From positions 1-15,720 of the forward strand of contig CALFTN010000045.1 in NCBI GenBank assembly GCA_937916395.1: DNA of 15,720 nucleotides, in the 5' to 3' direction. Source of the DNA: an uncultured Clostridia bacterium (lineage in GTDB: Bacteria; Bacillota; Clostridia; Oscillospirales; Acutalibacteraceae). Shown here one piece after another: positions 1 through 8,657 of this stretch. A program made the position numbers and the translations under genes. Each line of letters starts with the position of its first letter. Positions within the stretch are counted from its first letter, which is position 1. The notes beneath the pieces were generated by a model. The model saw only the letters and a program-made list of their open reading frames with translations. It ran no database searches and was not told where the DNA came from.

Positions 1-619
1 TTCTTTCAACGTTTTCTTTGTTCTTTTCGTCTTCTTCAAGATATTCAATAATATCGTAAACGTCAACAACAGAATATACTGGGAAGCCATATTCTTCGCC
101 AACCTCTGCCATAGCAGATTTTTCACTCTGGCCTTTTTCTTTACGGTCAACCATAACAAATGTTGCTGCAACCTTTGTACCTTTAAGTGAAGAAAGAATT
201 GACATACTCTCTCTTATTGCAGTACCAGCAGTAATAACGTCTTCAACAATAACGATTCCTTCGCCTTCCTGTGGCTTGTAGCCTACGAAAACGCCACCTT
301 CACCGTGGTCTTTTTCTTCTTTACGGTTAAAGAAGAATGGAACATCAAGACCATTCTTTGCTAATGCTACTGCAACAGAAACTGCAATTGGAATACCTTT
401 ATAAGCAGGTCCATAAAGAACAGTCTTTTTGTTACCTACCTTTTCAAAGTATGCTTTTGCATAAAATTCGCCTAATTTACAGATTTGTTCACCTGTTTTA
501 ATATCACCAGCGTTGATGAAATATGGAATTTTTCTACCACTTTTAGCAGTAAAATCACCAAACTTAAGAACGCCTGCGCCTTCTAAAAACTGAATAAATT
601 CTCTTTTATATGCTTCCAT
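1..619 (-). CDS. pyrE: Orotate phosphoribosyltransferase PyrE (3' end cut by window edge)
   Basis: Transfers the phosphoribosyl group of PRPP to orotate to give OMP, the fifth step of cytosolic UMP synthesis. The first 206 residues are visible, starting MEAYKREFIQ, and the frame runs off the left edge without a stop. Most PyrE proteins are about 210-230 residues, so only a short tail is missing. The PRPP-binding loop IVIVEDVITAGTA is at residues 122-134, and the nucleotide/orotate contact stretch with KEEKDHGEGG is at about 100-109. The ATG at 617-619 is preceded by AGAGG about 8 nt upstream, in the 20-bp gap after the pyrF stop, so PyrE is the last visible gene of the pyr operon. The identification is secure; only the C-terminus and the operon terminator are out of view. 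Confidence 0.95.
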   Translation of the reverse strand, partial: MEAYKREFIQFLEGAGVLKFGDFTAKSGRKIPYFINAGDIKTGEQICKLGEFYAKAYFEKVGNKKTVLYGPAYKGIPIAVSVAVALAKNGLDVPFFFNRKEEKDHGEGGVFVGYKPQEGEGIVIVEDVITAGTAIRESMSILSSLKGTKVAATFVMVDRKEKGQSEKSAMAEVGEEYGFPVYSVVDVYDIIEYLEEDEKNKENVER

Positions 620-639
620 AATTTAATCCTCTTTATCTA

Positions 640-1338
640 TTAATCACAAAATTCTGCTACGCATCTATTATATGCTGCAACTGGGTCTTCTGCTGCTGTA
701 ATTGGTCTACCAACAACAATGTAGTCTGAACCGATTTTCTTAGCTTCCTGAGGTGTCATAACACGAACCTGGTCACCTATATCACCATCAGCAAAACGAA
801 CACCTGGAGTAATTGTTAAGAAATCCTTACCGCAAAGGTCATGAACCTTACCAGCTTCAAGTGGTGAGCAAACAACACCATCAAGACCTGAATCTTTTGC
901 ATTCTTTGCATAGTGCATAACAACTTTATCAATTGGCTCATTTATAAGAAGCTCATTTTTCATTCTTTCTTCACTTGTTGAAGTGAGCTGAGTAACTGCG
1001 ATAAGAATAGGTCTTGTGCCATCTGCACGTGTAAGACCTTCTAAAGCACCTTCCATCATAGCGCCTGTACCAGCAGCGTGAAGGTTTGTCATATCAACAT
1101 CTAAGTTACTTAAAACTGCCATTGATTTTTTAACTGTATTAGGAATATCGTGAAGCTTTAAGTCAAGGAAAATCTTGTGTCCTCTTGCTTTTATTTCACG
1201 AACGATTTGTGGACCCTCTGCATAGAAAAGCTCCATACCGATTTTAACAAATGGTTTTTTACCAGTGAACTTATCTAAAAAATCCATACAAGCCTGCTTG
1301 CTACTGAAGTCACAGGCAATAATTACGTCCTTACCCAT
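640..1338 (-). CDS. pyrF: Orotidine 5'-phosphate decarboxylase PyrF
   Basis: Decarboxylates OMP to UMP, the last step of the de novo pathway. The protein has 232 residues, normal for the bacterial TIM-barrel subfamily. The catalytic D-x-K-x-x-D array lies in FLDLKLHDIPNTV, with Asp59, Lys61 and Asp64. The phosphate-binding region near the C-terminus carries TPGVR (about residues 177-181) and VVGRPI (about 208-213), both typical of the family. The start codon overlaps the pyrD stop as TAATG (1336-1340). A strong AGGAGG lies about 9 nt upstream inside the pyrD 3' end, which supports this start and suggests translational coupling. No unusual residues were seen. Confidence 0.97.
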   Translation of the reverse strand: MGKDVIIACDFSSKQACMDFLDKFTGKKPFVKIGMELFYAEGPQIVREIKARGHKIFLDLKLHDIPNTVKKSMAVLSNLDVDMTNLHAAGTGAMMEGALEGLTRADGTRPILIAVTQLTSTSEERMKNELLINEPIDKVVMHYAKNAKDSGLDGVVCSPLEAGKVHDLCGKDFLTITPGVRFADGDIGDQVRVMTPQEAKKIGSDYIVVGRPITAAEDPVAAYNRCVAEFCD

Positions 1339-2249
1339 TAGTGTGCGCCTCCTATTATATCCTTTAAATTAGTAATACCATATTTTTCCATAACACGTGG
1401 TAAATCTTCAATTATATCTTTACACACGTAAGGGTTAATTAAGTTTGCAGCACCAACTTCAACAGCTGAAGCACCCGCTAACATAAATTCGATTACATCC
1501 TCTGCAGTTGAAATACCGCCCATACCAACGATTGGAATATTAACTGCTTCATACACCTGGTAAACCATTCTTACTGCTACCGGTTTAATTGCATTACCTG
1601 AGAAACCACCCATTTTATTAGCAATAACTGGTTTCTTTGTTTTTAAATCTATTCGCATACCCAAAAGTGTATTTATAAGACTAATACCATCTGCACCAGC
1701 TTCTTCACAAGCCTTTGCAATAGACACAATATCCGTAACATTTGGAGAAAGCTTTATAATAACAGGCTTGGTTGTTGACTTTTTAACTTCTCTTGTCACC
1801 TCTGCGGCGGCTTCTGGTGAAGTACCGAAGCTCATACCTCCACCGTGAACATTTGGGCAACTTACGTTAACCTCAAGCCAACCCACCTGCTCTTCTTTAT
1901 CTAACCTTTCGCAAGTATAAACATAATCTTCAACAGAAAATCCGCTTACATTTGCCATAACCTTTTTATTGAAAACTTTTTTAAGCTTTGGTAATTCTTC
2001 GTTTATAACCTTTTCAACACCAGGATTCTGAAGTCCTACAGCATTAATCATACCAGCTTCACATTCTGCAATTCTTGGTGTAGGGTTACCAAAGCGTGCA
2101 TCTTTTGTAGTACCCTTGAATGAAAATGTACCTAAAATGTTTATGTCGTAAAGTTCACTGAATTCATAACCATAGCCAAATGTACCACTGGCTGGAATCA
2201 ATGGATTAGAAAGAGTTAAACCACAAAGTGATGTTTCAAGATTTACCAT
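1338..2249 (-). CDS. pyrD: Dihydroorotate dehydrogenase B (NAD+), catalytic subunit PyrD
   Basis: FMN-containing TIM-barrel subunit that oxidises dihydroorotate to orotate. The protein has 303 residues, the usual size for class 1B. The class 1 active-site Cys is Cys131 in VNVSCPNVHGGG, a Cys as in class 1A/1B rather than the Ser of membrane class 2 enzymes. INAVGLQNPG (68-77) and the C-terminal FMN-phosphate stretch GMGGISTAEDV are also present. Its electron-transfer partner PyrK is encoded immediately upstream and overlaps by 7 bp, which fits a PyrD2-PyrK2 complex passing electrons to NAD+. A GGGAGGAG ribosome site lies just before the ATG. The call as type 1B rests on both the motif and the pyrK neighbour. 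Confidence 0.97.
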   Translation of the reverse strand: MVNLETSLCGLTLSNPLIPASGTFGYGYEFSELYDINILGTFSFKGTTKDARFGNPTPRIAECEAGMINAVGLQNPGVEKVINEELPKLKKVFNKKVMANVSGFSVEDYVYTCERLDKEEQVGWLEVNVSCPNVHGGGMSFGTSPEAAAEVTREVKKSTTKPVIIKLSPNVTDIVSIAKACEEAGADGISLINTLLGMRIDLKTKKPVIANKMGGFSGNAIKPVAVRMVYQVYEAVNIPIVGMGGISTAEDVIEFMLAGASAVEVGAANLINPYVCKDIIEDLPRVMEKYGITNLKDIIGGAH

Positions 2250-2974
2250 ATAATCTCCTCCCTTTCTAAAACAGGACCATCTTTACAAATTCGTTTGTTG
2301 CCATATTTTGTTTTGCATGAGCAACCCATACAAGCACCAAAGCCACAGCCCATTCTTTCTTCAAAGCTATATTGACCACTTGTAGTAGCAGTATTTTCAA
2401 TAGCTTTAAACATTGGCATTGGTCCACAAGTGAAGAAGTATGAATATGAAAGGTCTTTCATAACGTCAGTTACAAAGCCTTTTACGCCTACACTTCCGTC
2501 AACAGTTGTAACATAAACTGTTGCACCTAAAGCTTCAAATTCTTCTTTATAGAATATTTCATCAGCAGTATTAAAGCCTAAAATTACTGTTGGCTTTTTA
2601 CCCTCTGATATTAACTTTTTGCAAAGACCATACATTGGTGGAACACCAACGCCACCGCCGATTAAAAGTGGATTAGCTCCACTTTTATCGGTATTGTAGC
2701 CGTTACCAAGTCCGACTAAAATATCAAACTTCTCGCCAGCTACCTTAGTTGACATAATCTGGGTTCCAGCACCCACTACCTTATAAATAAGTGTAATTGT
2801 ACTGTCATCATAATCGCAAACTGAAATTGGTCGTCTTAAATAAAGACCATCAATTTTCAGGTTAACAAACTGACCTGTTGCAGTAAGGCTCTTTGTATCG
2901 CCTTCAACTATCATTTTGAAAACATCTTTTGCGATTTTTTTATTCTCAATTATTGTATAAATTCCTTGATACAT
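2243..2974 (-). CDS. pyrK: Dihydroorotate dehydrogenase B, FAD/[2Fe-2S] electron transfer subunit PyrK
   Basis: Carries electrons from FMN on PyrD through a [2Fe-2S] cluster and FAD to NAD+. The protein has 243 residues. An N-terminal ferredoxin-reductase-like barrel has the FAD motif RRPISV (47-52). A nucleotide-binding domain has GGGVGVPPM (106-114) and the conserved FTCGPMPM (181-188). The C-terminal cluster ligands are spaced C-x4-C-x2-C-x11-C at Cys210, Cys215, Cys218 and Cys230, with one extra Cys at 220. It lies 12 bp after carB and overlaps pyrD by 7 bp. GGAG precedes the ATG by about 8 nt. The family is clear and nothing is missing. Confidence 0.97.
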   Translation of the reverse strand: MYQGIYTIIENKKIAKDVFKMIVEGDTKSLTATGQFVNLKIDGLYLRRPISVCDYDDSTITLIYKVVGAGTQIMSTKVAGEKFDILVGLGNGYNTDKSGANPLLIGGGVGVPPMYGLCKKLISEGKKPTVILGFNTADEIFYKEEFEALGATVYVTTVDGSVGVKGFVTDVMKDLSYSYFFTCGPMPMFKAIENTATTSGQYSFEERMGCGFGACMGCSCKTKYGNKRICKDGPVLEREEIIW

Positions 2975-2986
2975 TATTATTCTCCA

Positions 2987-5900
2987 TTATGCGTCTATTG
3001 TTGAGATGCAGAGTGTTGTTTCTTCAAGAACATCAAGTAACACAGCAACGGTATCGAGGGAAGTGAAGAGCGTTACATTGTTTTCAACTGCACATTGACG
3101 AATTTCGTGACCGTCAGAAGTTACGCCAGACTGGTTAATATCACGTGTATTGATAACGTAATTAATATAGCCCTGACGCATATTATTAAGAATTTCTTCG
3201 CTACCTTCGCTGATTTTCTTAACTGCGTGAGTTCTGATACCATTTTCCTTTAAGAAGTTTGCAGTACCCTCTGTAGCCTGAATATTAAAGCCCATATTAT
3301 AGAAGCGACGAATAATTGGTAATGCTTCCTTCTTATCTTCATCTGCAATAGTTGCAAGAACTGTACCATAATTCATAACATTCATACCAGAAGCCTGTAA
3401 CGCTTTATAAAGAGCACGTGTGAGCTTATCATCATAACCAATAGCTTCACCTGTTGACTTCATTTCTGGTGAAAGGTATGCGTCAAGACCACGAAGCTTT
3501 GAGAATGAGAAAGCAGGTGCTTTAACATACCAACGTTTTTTATCTTCTGGGTAGATATAGTCAATACCCTGTTCTTTAAGGCTCTTGCCCAAGATTGTAA
3601 GAGTTGCAATATCTGCAAGACTATATGAAGTTGCTTTTGAAAGGAATGGAACTGTTCTTGATGAACGTGGGTTAACTTCAATAATAAACACATTATCTTC
3701 TTTATCAACAATGAACTGAATGTTGTAAAGACCAACAATACCAATACCTAAGCCTAATTTCTTTGTATAATCAAGAATTGTTTCTCTTACCTTTTGTGAA
3801 ATGCTGAATGTTGGATAAACACTTGTTGAGTCACCGCTGTGGATACCTGTTCTCTCAACAAGCTCCATAATACCTGGTACGAAAACATCTTTACCATCGC
3901 AGATAGCGTCAACCTCAACCTCTTTACCAGAAATATATTTATCAACAAGAACTGGCTTATCTTCATCAATCTCAACAGCAGTTTTGAGGTAATGCTTTAA
4001 TTGTTCTTCATCAGCAACAATCTGCATAGCACGACCACCTAAAACGAATGATGGACGAACTAATACAGGATAACCAATCTTCTTTGCAGCCTCAAGACCA
4101 TCTTCAATCTTAGTAACAGCTTTACCTTCTGGCTGTGGAATGTTTAATTCTTTAAGAAGCTTTTCAAATGAATCGCGGTTTTCTGCTTTTTCAATAGCAT
4201 CGCAATCTGTACCGATGATTTTAACACCACGGTTTTTAAGTGGCTCCGCTAAGTTAATTGCAGTCTGACCACCAAGAGAAGCTATAACACCCATTGGTTT
4301 TTCAAGGTGGATAATATTCATAACGTCTTCAACTGTAAGTGGTTCGAAATAAAGCTTGTCTGAACAAGTATAATCAGTTGAAACTGTTTCAGGGTTATTA
4401 TTTATAATAATTGCTTCATAGCCTGAAGCTTTGATTGTTTGCACAGCGTGAACTGTTGAGTAGTCAAATTCAACACCCTGACCAATTCTGATAGGACCAG
4501 AACCGAGAACAATGATTTTTTCTTTATCTGTTACAACAGATTCATTTTCTGACTCGTAGGTTGAGTAGAAATAAGGCACTGTACCTTCAAACTCTGCTGC
4601 ACAAGTATCAATCATTTTGTATACTGGGAACATATTATTTTCAACACGAAGGTTGTAAACATCAATTTCATTACATTCCCAAAGACGAGCAATATACTGG
4701 TCGCAAAATCCCATTCTTTTTGCTTCATAAAGAACAGTTAAATCTTGCTTGTTTGCTTTGAGTTTTTCTTCCATACGGATGATATTTCTGACTTTTTCTA
4801 AGAAGAGAATATCAATCTTTGTAGCATCATAAATCATACCGATATCAGTGCCATGGCTGATAAGCTCTGCAATTGCAAAAATTCTGTCGTCTGTACCATC
4901 TTTGATGTATTGGAGAAGCTCTGCTTCTGTGAAGCTGTCAAACTTCTTCATATAAAGGTGACAAACACCAATTTCAAGTGAACGTGCAGCCTTTAAAAGA
5001 CATTCTTCGATAGTTCTGCCAAGGCTCATTACTTCACCGGTAGCTTTCATTTGTGTAGAAAGCTTATTGTTTGCAGTTGCAAATTTATCAAATGGGAAAC
5101 GTGGCATTTTTGCAACAACATAGTCAAGTGCCGGTTCACAAGCCGCCGGAATATTTGCAAGCTGAATTTCTTCAAGATGCATACCAACTGCAATTTTTGC
5201 CGTAACTCTTGCTATAGGATAACCACTTGCCTTAGAAGCTAAAGCTGATGAACGAGAAACACGTGGGTTAACCTCGATAACATAATAATCAAATGAAAGT
5301 GGGTCAAGTGCAAACTGAACGTTACAGCCACCCTCAATTTCTAATTCCTTGATAATTCTTAAAGCACTGTCACGAAGCATGCCAACTTCTTTATTAGTAA
5401 GAGTCTGACAAGGACAAACAACTATAGAGTCACCTGTATGAATACCCACAGGGTCAACATTTTCCATATTACAAATAGCAATAGCTGTATCGTTTGAGTC
5501 ACGCATAACCTCGAACTCAATCTCTTTATAACCTTTTATGCTCTTTTCAACAAGAACCTGATGAACCGGTGAAAGCTTAAGACCATTTTTAAGAAGCTCA
5601 CGACATTCTTCTTCGTTATCAGCAAAACCGCCACCTGTACCACCTAATGTGAATGCAGGACGAAGAACAACCGGGTAACCGATTCTCTCACAAGCTGCAA
5701 GACCTTCTTCAACTGTGTTAGCAATTTCTGATGGAAGAACTGGTTCGCCCAAATCAAGACAAAGTTGCTTGAAAAGTTCACGGTCTTCTGCTCTTTCGAT
5801 ACTTTCACTCTTTGTACCTAAAAGCTCAACCTCACATTCTTTTAAAATACCTTTTTTCTCAAGCTGCATTGCAAGGTTAAGACCTGTCTGACCGCCGATA

Positions 5901-6166
5901 CCAGGAACAATAGCATCTGGTCTTTCATAACGGATAACCTTTGCGATATATTCGAGAGTAAGTGGCTCCATATAAACTTTATCAGCCATTGAAGTATCTG
6001 TCATAATTGTTGCAGGGTTTGAGTTGCAAAGAATTACTTCATAACCCTCTTCTTTAAGTGCAAGACAAGCTTGTGTACCAGCATAGTCAAATTCAGCAGC
6101 CTGTCCGATAACGATAGGGCCAGAGCCTATAACAAGTATTTTCTTTATATCAGTTCTTTTTGGCAT
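2987..6166 (-). CDS. carB: Carbamoyl phosphate synthetase large subunit CarB
   Basis: Makes carbamoyl phosphate from bicarbonate, ammonia and two ATP. The protein has 1059 residues, close to the roughly 1065-1075 of well-studied homologues. The two homologous halves are visible. The first begins with IGSGPIVIGQAAEFDYAGTQ and carries EVNPRVSRSSALASKASGYP. The second begins with LGSGPIRIGQGVEFDY and carries EVNPRSSRTVPFLSKATSY. A central oligomerisation segment separates them, and the last ~130 residues form the MGS-like allosteric domain. Some normally conserved stretches vary; for example PGIGGQTGLN replaces the commoner P-T-x-GGQTALN. The start lies 1 bp past the carA stop, with AAGGAGGG inside the carA tail. 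Because the partner CarA lacks its glutaminase residues, this subunit may be fed by free ammonia. Confidence 0.97.
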   Translation of the reverse strand: MPKRTDIKKILVIGSGPIVIGQAAEFDYAGTQACLALKEEGYEVILCNSNPATIMTDTSMADKVYMEPLTLEYIAKVIRYERPDAIVPGIGGQTGLNLAMQLEKKGILKECEVELLGTKSESIERAEDRELFKQLCLDLGEPVLPSEIANTVEEGLAACERIGYPVVLRPAFTLGGTGGGFADNEEECRELLKNGLKLSPVHQVLVEKSIKGYKEIEFEVMRDSNDTAIAICNMENVDPVGIHTGDSIVVCPCQTLTNKEVGMLRDSALRIIKELEIEGGCNVQFALDPLSFDYYVIEVNPRVSRSSALASKASGYPIARVTAKIAVGMHLEEIQLANIPAACEPALDYVVAKMPRFPFDKFATANNKLSTQMKATGEVMSLGRTIEECLLKAARSLEIGVCHLYMKKFDSFTEAELLQYIKDGTDDRIFAIAELISHGTDIGMIYDATKIDILFLEKVRNIIRMEEKLKANKQDLTVLYEAKRMGFCDQYIARLWECNEIDVYNLRVENNMFPVYKMIDTCAAEFEGTVPYFYSTYESENESVVTDKEKIIVLGSGPIRIGQGVEFDYSTVHAVQTIKASGYEAIIINNNPETVSTDYTCSDKLYFEPLTVEDVMNIIHLEKPMGVIASLGGQTAINLAEPLKNRGVKIIGTDCDAIEKAENRDSFEKLLKELNIPQPEGKAVTKIEDGLEAAKKIGYPVLVRPSFVLGGRAMQIVADEEQLKHYLKTAVEIDEDKPVLVDKYISGKEVEVDAICDGKDVFVPGIMELVERTGIHSGDSTSVYPTFSISQKVRETILDYTKKLGLGIGIVGLYNIQFIVDKEDNVFIIEVNPRSSRTVPFLSKATSYSLADIATLTILGKSLKEQGIDYIYPEDKKRWYVKAPAFSFSKLRGLDAYLSPEMKSTGEAIGYDDKLTRALYKALQASGMNVMNYGTVLATIADEDKKEALPIIRRFYNMGFNIQATEGTANFLKENGIRTHAVKKISEGSEEILNNMRQGYINYVINTRDINQSGVTSDGHEIRQCAVENNVTLFTSLDTVAVLLDVLEETTLCISTIDA

Positions 6167-6167
6167 C

Positions 6168-7253
6168 TTACTTGCCCTCCTTCATAAGATTAATAAATTT
6201 ATCAAATAAAGCATCGTTCACTGCACCAGGTGCACCTTCTGGATTAAACTGAACGCCGAAAACCTTGTCATTTTCATTTTCAACACCAGCAACTGTTTTA
6301 TCGAGAATGTCACGATGTGTTATTTTTAATGTTGTATTCTTGAGAGACTCTTCATTGAGTGTGTAATCTTCACCCTGAGAAACTGTTAAAACCTTATTTG
6401 TTCCAAGATTCATAACAGGGTGGTTACCACCATGATGACCAAATTTTAATTTATCTGCCTTAGCACCATAAGCCGAACCTATTAAAAGATTGCCGAGTCC
6501 GATACCAAATAGTGGGAATTTTCCTTTTAATTCCTTTATAACATCAACAATTGAAGAAACATCCTCTGGGCTACCAGGACCATTTGAAACGATAACACCG
6601 TCTGGATTCATTTTGATAATTTCTTTTGCAGCTGTGTTGTATGGCACAACTGTAACATTGCAACCACGAGCATTTAAAAGACGGATTATATTAAGCTTAA
6701 TACCACAGTCAACAGCAACAACGTTATACTTTGCATTTGTTGTTCTTGAATACCAACGTTTTTTACAGCTCACCTTTGCTACTGCATCAGCTTCAACTGG
6801 CGTATTTTTTATAATTTCAATCGCCTTTTCTGTTGGAGTATCTGCATTTGTGAGAATAACACGACTACTGCCGTTATCACGGATTTTTCTTGTAATTTCT
6901 CTTGTATCAACACCCCAAATACCAGGAATGTGGTTTTCTTCCATTTCTTCAGAAAGTGTTTTTGTGTAACGGAAGTTTGAAGGAATATCGTTATATTCTC
7001 TTACAACAAGACCACCAAGAAAAGATGCTTTTGCTTCAAAGTCTTCGTCTGCAACACCATAGTTACCGATAAGTGGATAGGTCATAACTACAATTTTATT
7101 TGTAAAGCTAGGGTCAGAAATCATCTCCTGATAACCTGCCATAGCTGTGTTGAATACGATTTCACATACTCTTTCTGAATTATCCCCAAAACCATAGCCT
7201 GAAAATTCGCTACCATCCTGGAAGACAATCTTTTTTCTTACTTCGTTTGCCAT
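6168..7253 (-). CDS. carA: Carbamoyl phosphate synthetase small subunit CarA, glutaminase active site lost
   Basis: In a normal enzyme CarA hydrolyses glutamine and channels NH3 to CarB. The protein has 361 residues, full length. The CarA-specific N-terminal domain is well kept (IVFNTAMAGYQE, TYPLIGNYG, GVDTREITR), as are the GATase landmarks SNGPGSPED (223-231) and GHHGGNHPV (272-280). The active site is not kept. The usual G-I-C-L-G-H-Q reads G-I-G-L-G-N-L, so the nucleophile Cys is Gly252 (codon GGA) and the pocket Gln is Leu256. The usual S-Q-N-H-G reads S-Q-G-E-D (292-296). The usual V-Q-Y/F-H-P-E reads V-Q-F-N-P-E, so the catalytic His is Asn337. The frame is intact, with no sign of a pseudogene. 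It overlaps the pyrC end by 16 bp and has TGGAGGT as ribosome site. The inferred role is a structural or allosteric partner in an ammonia-dependent synthetase. Confidence 0.95.
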   Translation of the reverse strand: MANEVRKKIVFQDGSEFSGYGFGDNSERVCEIVFNTAMAGYQEMISDPSFTNKIVVMTYPLIGNYGVADEDFEAKASFLGGLVVREYNDIPSNFRYTKTLSEEMEENHIPGIWGVDTREITRKIRDNGSSRVILTNADTPTEKAIEIIKNTPVEADAVAKVSCKKRWYSRTTNAKYNVVAVDCGIKLNIIRLLNARGCNVTVVPYNTAAKEIIKMNPDGVIVSNGPGSPEDVSSIVDVIKELKGKFPLFGIGLGNLLIGSAYGAKADKLKFGHHGGNHPVMNLGTNKVLTVSQGEDYTLNEESLKNTTLKITHRDILDKTVAGVENENDKVFGVQFNPEGAPGAVNDALFDKFINLMKEGK

Positions 7254-8485
7254 ACAATATTACCTCCATATACAGTCATAAGACATTTTCCGAAAACACT
7301 CTCATTCATAAAAGGCGTTGCCTTTCCCATAGAAAGAAATTCGTCTGTGTCAATTTTATATTCGTCGCTTAAATTCCAGATAGTAAGAGAGCCGTTATCT
7401 TTAATACCGAAACGATTTCTCGGATTATCTGTAAGCATTTTTATAACTAATTCAAGTGGCAACACACCAGTTTTTACAAGTTTGGTATAAACTATAGGGA
7501 ACGCAGTTTCAATACCTGTTATTCCCATGAGACTGCCCTTAAGACCTTTCCCCTTTTCTTCTGAAGAGTGTGGCGCGTGGTCAGTTGCAAGCATATCTAT
7601 TGTACCGTCAAGCACACCTTCTATTAAAGCTTCTCTGTCACTTTCAGAACGTATTGGTGGATTCATTTTAAATCTACCCTCGTCCTTAAGCATCATATCG
7701 TTAAGAACTAAATAATGTGGCGCTGTTTCACAAGTGATATCCACACCCTCTTTTTTAGCTTGTCTTATTAATTCAACGCTTTCTTTGGTTGAGATGTGGC
7801 AGACATGATATTTACAACCAGTTTCTTTTGCTAATTTAATATCCCTCTTTATAGGACCCCATTCGCTTTCACTACATATACCAGCGTGGTTATTTAAAAG
7901 AGCATATTCGCCTTTATGGATATAGCCGCCATTAAGAAGTGAATTATCTTCACAGTGGGCTGAAATTATTTTATTTAAAGCTTTTGCTTTTTCCATAGCA
8001 GAACGCATTAAGCTCTCACTCTGCACTCCCCGGCCATCATCTGAATAACCAATAGAAACAGGTGCTAATTTTTCAATTTCTGAAAGTTCTTCACCTTTTT
8101 CATCTACTGTGAGTGAAGCAAAAGGATGAACACCAATTACAGCATCTCTTTTTATAATATCCAGTTGAATATTCATATTTTCTTCATTATGTGGAACGGG
8201 ATTTAAGTTTGGCATTGACAAAACATCTGTATAACCACCACGTGCCGAAGCCATTGTGCCAGATTTTATTGTTTCTTTATAAGAAAAACCCGGCTCTCTG
8301 AGATGAACGTGAACATCACAGAAACCGGGGAAAATACCATATTGAGAAACACTTGAAGATAATAAATCCTTTAAAAATGAAGAAACAGCCACACCACCCT
8401 GAATATCCAACTGACAGGTATATTCAGGATTGAATGTAACCTTTTGATTTTTATAAACATGTGCATTTTTAAATGCGAATTCCAT
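7238..8485 (-). CDS. pyrC: Dihydroorotase PyrC (class I)
   Basis: Cyclises carbamoyl aspartate to dihydroorotate in the cytosol using a metal-dependent amidohydrolase barrel. The protein has 415 residues, typical of the longer class I enzymes. Metal and substrate motifs are present in order: DVHVHLREPG (57-66, His59 and His61), MPNLNPVP (91-98), SDDG, SAHCEDNS, ETAPHY and ATDHAPHS. It is the first gene of the visible pyr operon, with AAGGAT about 9 nt before the ATG, and it overlaps carA by 16 bp. Only about 40 nt separate the start from an intrinsic terminator, so expression probably depends on read-through. In Bacillus pyrB would sit directly upstream; here it is absent. Confidence 0.96.
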   Translation of the reverse strand: MEFAFKNAHVYKNQKVTFNPEYTCQLDIQGGVAVSSFLKDLLSSSVSQYGIFPGFCDVHVHLREPGFSYKETIKSGTMASARGGYTDVLSMPNLNPVPHNEENMNIQLDIIKRDAVIGVHPFASLTVDEKGEELSEIEKLAPVSIGYSDDGRGVQSESLMRSAMEKAKALNKIISAHCEDNSLLNGGYIHKGEYALLNNHAGICSESEWGPIKRDIKLAKETGCKYHVCHISTKESVELIRQAKKEGVDITCETAPHYLVLNDMMLKDEGRFKMNPPIRSESDREALIEGVLDGTIDMLATDHAPHSSEEKGKGLKGSLMGITGIETAFPIVYTKLVKTGVLPLELVIKMLTDNPRNRFGIKDNGSLTIWNLSDEYKIDTDEFLSMGKATPFMNESVFGKCLMTVYGGNIVWQTK

Positions 8486-8524
8486 TCAAAACCAATCCTT
8501 CTGTATTTTTAGCGAATTTCTTAT

Positions 8525-8556
8525 AAAAAAGCCTTTGCCCAAAACGGCAAAGGCTT
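8525..8556 (-). terminator. Intrinsic terminator in front of pyrC, candidate pyr attenuator
   Basis: The minus strand has a perfect 11-bp stem (AAGCCTTTGCC pairing with GGCAAAGGCTT, loop of 6) followed by six T's, a textbook Rho-independent terminator. On the plus strand no T-run follows, so it acts on minus-strand transcripts only. It ends about 40 nt before the pyrC ATG, leaving no room for a full promoter between it and pyrC. It may simply end the 59-codon gene upstream, but any pyr transcript starting further upstream must cross it, which suggests attenuation. A GGCAAG segment upstream (8603-8608) could compete weakly for the 5' arm. I see no PyrR-binding consensus or known riboswitch. 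Confidence 0.85.
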
Positions 8557-8623
8557 GAGTAGTTTATATAAGGGCACTATTCACCCATTTTCAAACTCAA
8601 ATCTTGCCGATATCTCGTATCGA

Positions 8624-8652
8624 ATTAAAGACTAAGTGTTTGTCGTTTTTAA
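8624..8652 (-). promoter_or_regulatory. Weak candidate promoter for the pyr operon leader
   Basis: On the minus strand TTAAAA (4 of 6 to TTGACA) lies 17 nt before TTTAAT (5 of 6 to TATAAT). Starting here would give a leader of roughly 130 nt containing a small CGATA/TATCG hairpin and then the terminator before pyrC. The motif is poor and such matches are common in AT-rich DNA. The alternative is that pyr transcripts begin at the stronger promoter upstream of the 59-codon gene. Confidence 0.25.
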
Positions 8653-8657
8653 TTAAA

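Noticed and set aside
3460..5242. Several short open frames (about 60-95 codons) on both strands within carB
   Set aside because: All are shadows of the carB reading frame, with no ribosome sites or protein-like features.
6490..6969. Open frame of 159 codons on the plus strand inside carA
   Set aside because: It lies wholly antisense to a strongly conserved gene, lacks a ribosome site, and its translation has no recognisable motif. It is explained by codon bias of carA.
6168..7253. carA as a decaying pseudogene
   Set aside because: The frame is uninterrupted, translationally coupled on both sides, and conserved outside the glutaminase pocket, which fits retained but altered function better than decay.
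8568..8579. Minimal leader peptide ATG-GGT-GAA-TAG (minus strand) before the pyrC terminator, region 8568-8590
   Set aside because: A three-codon frame without a ribosome site is expected by chance and has no codon content that would suggest translational attenuation.
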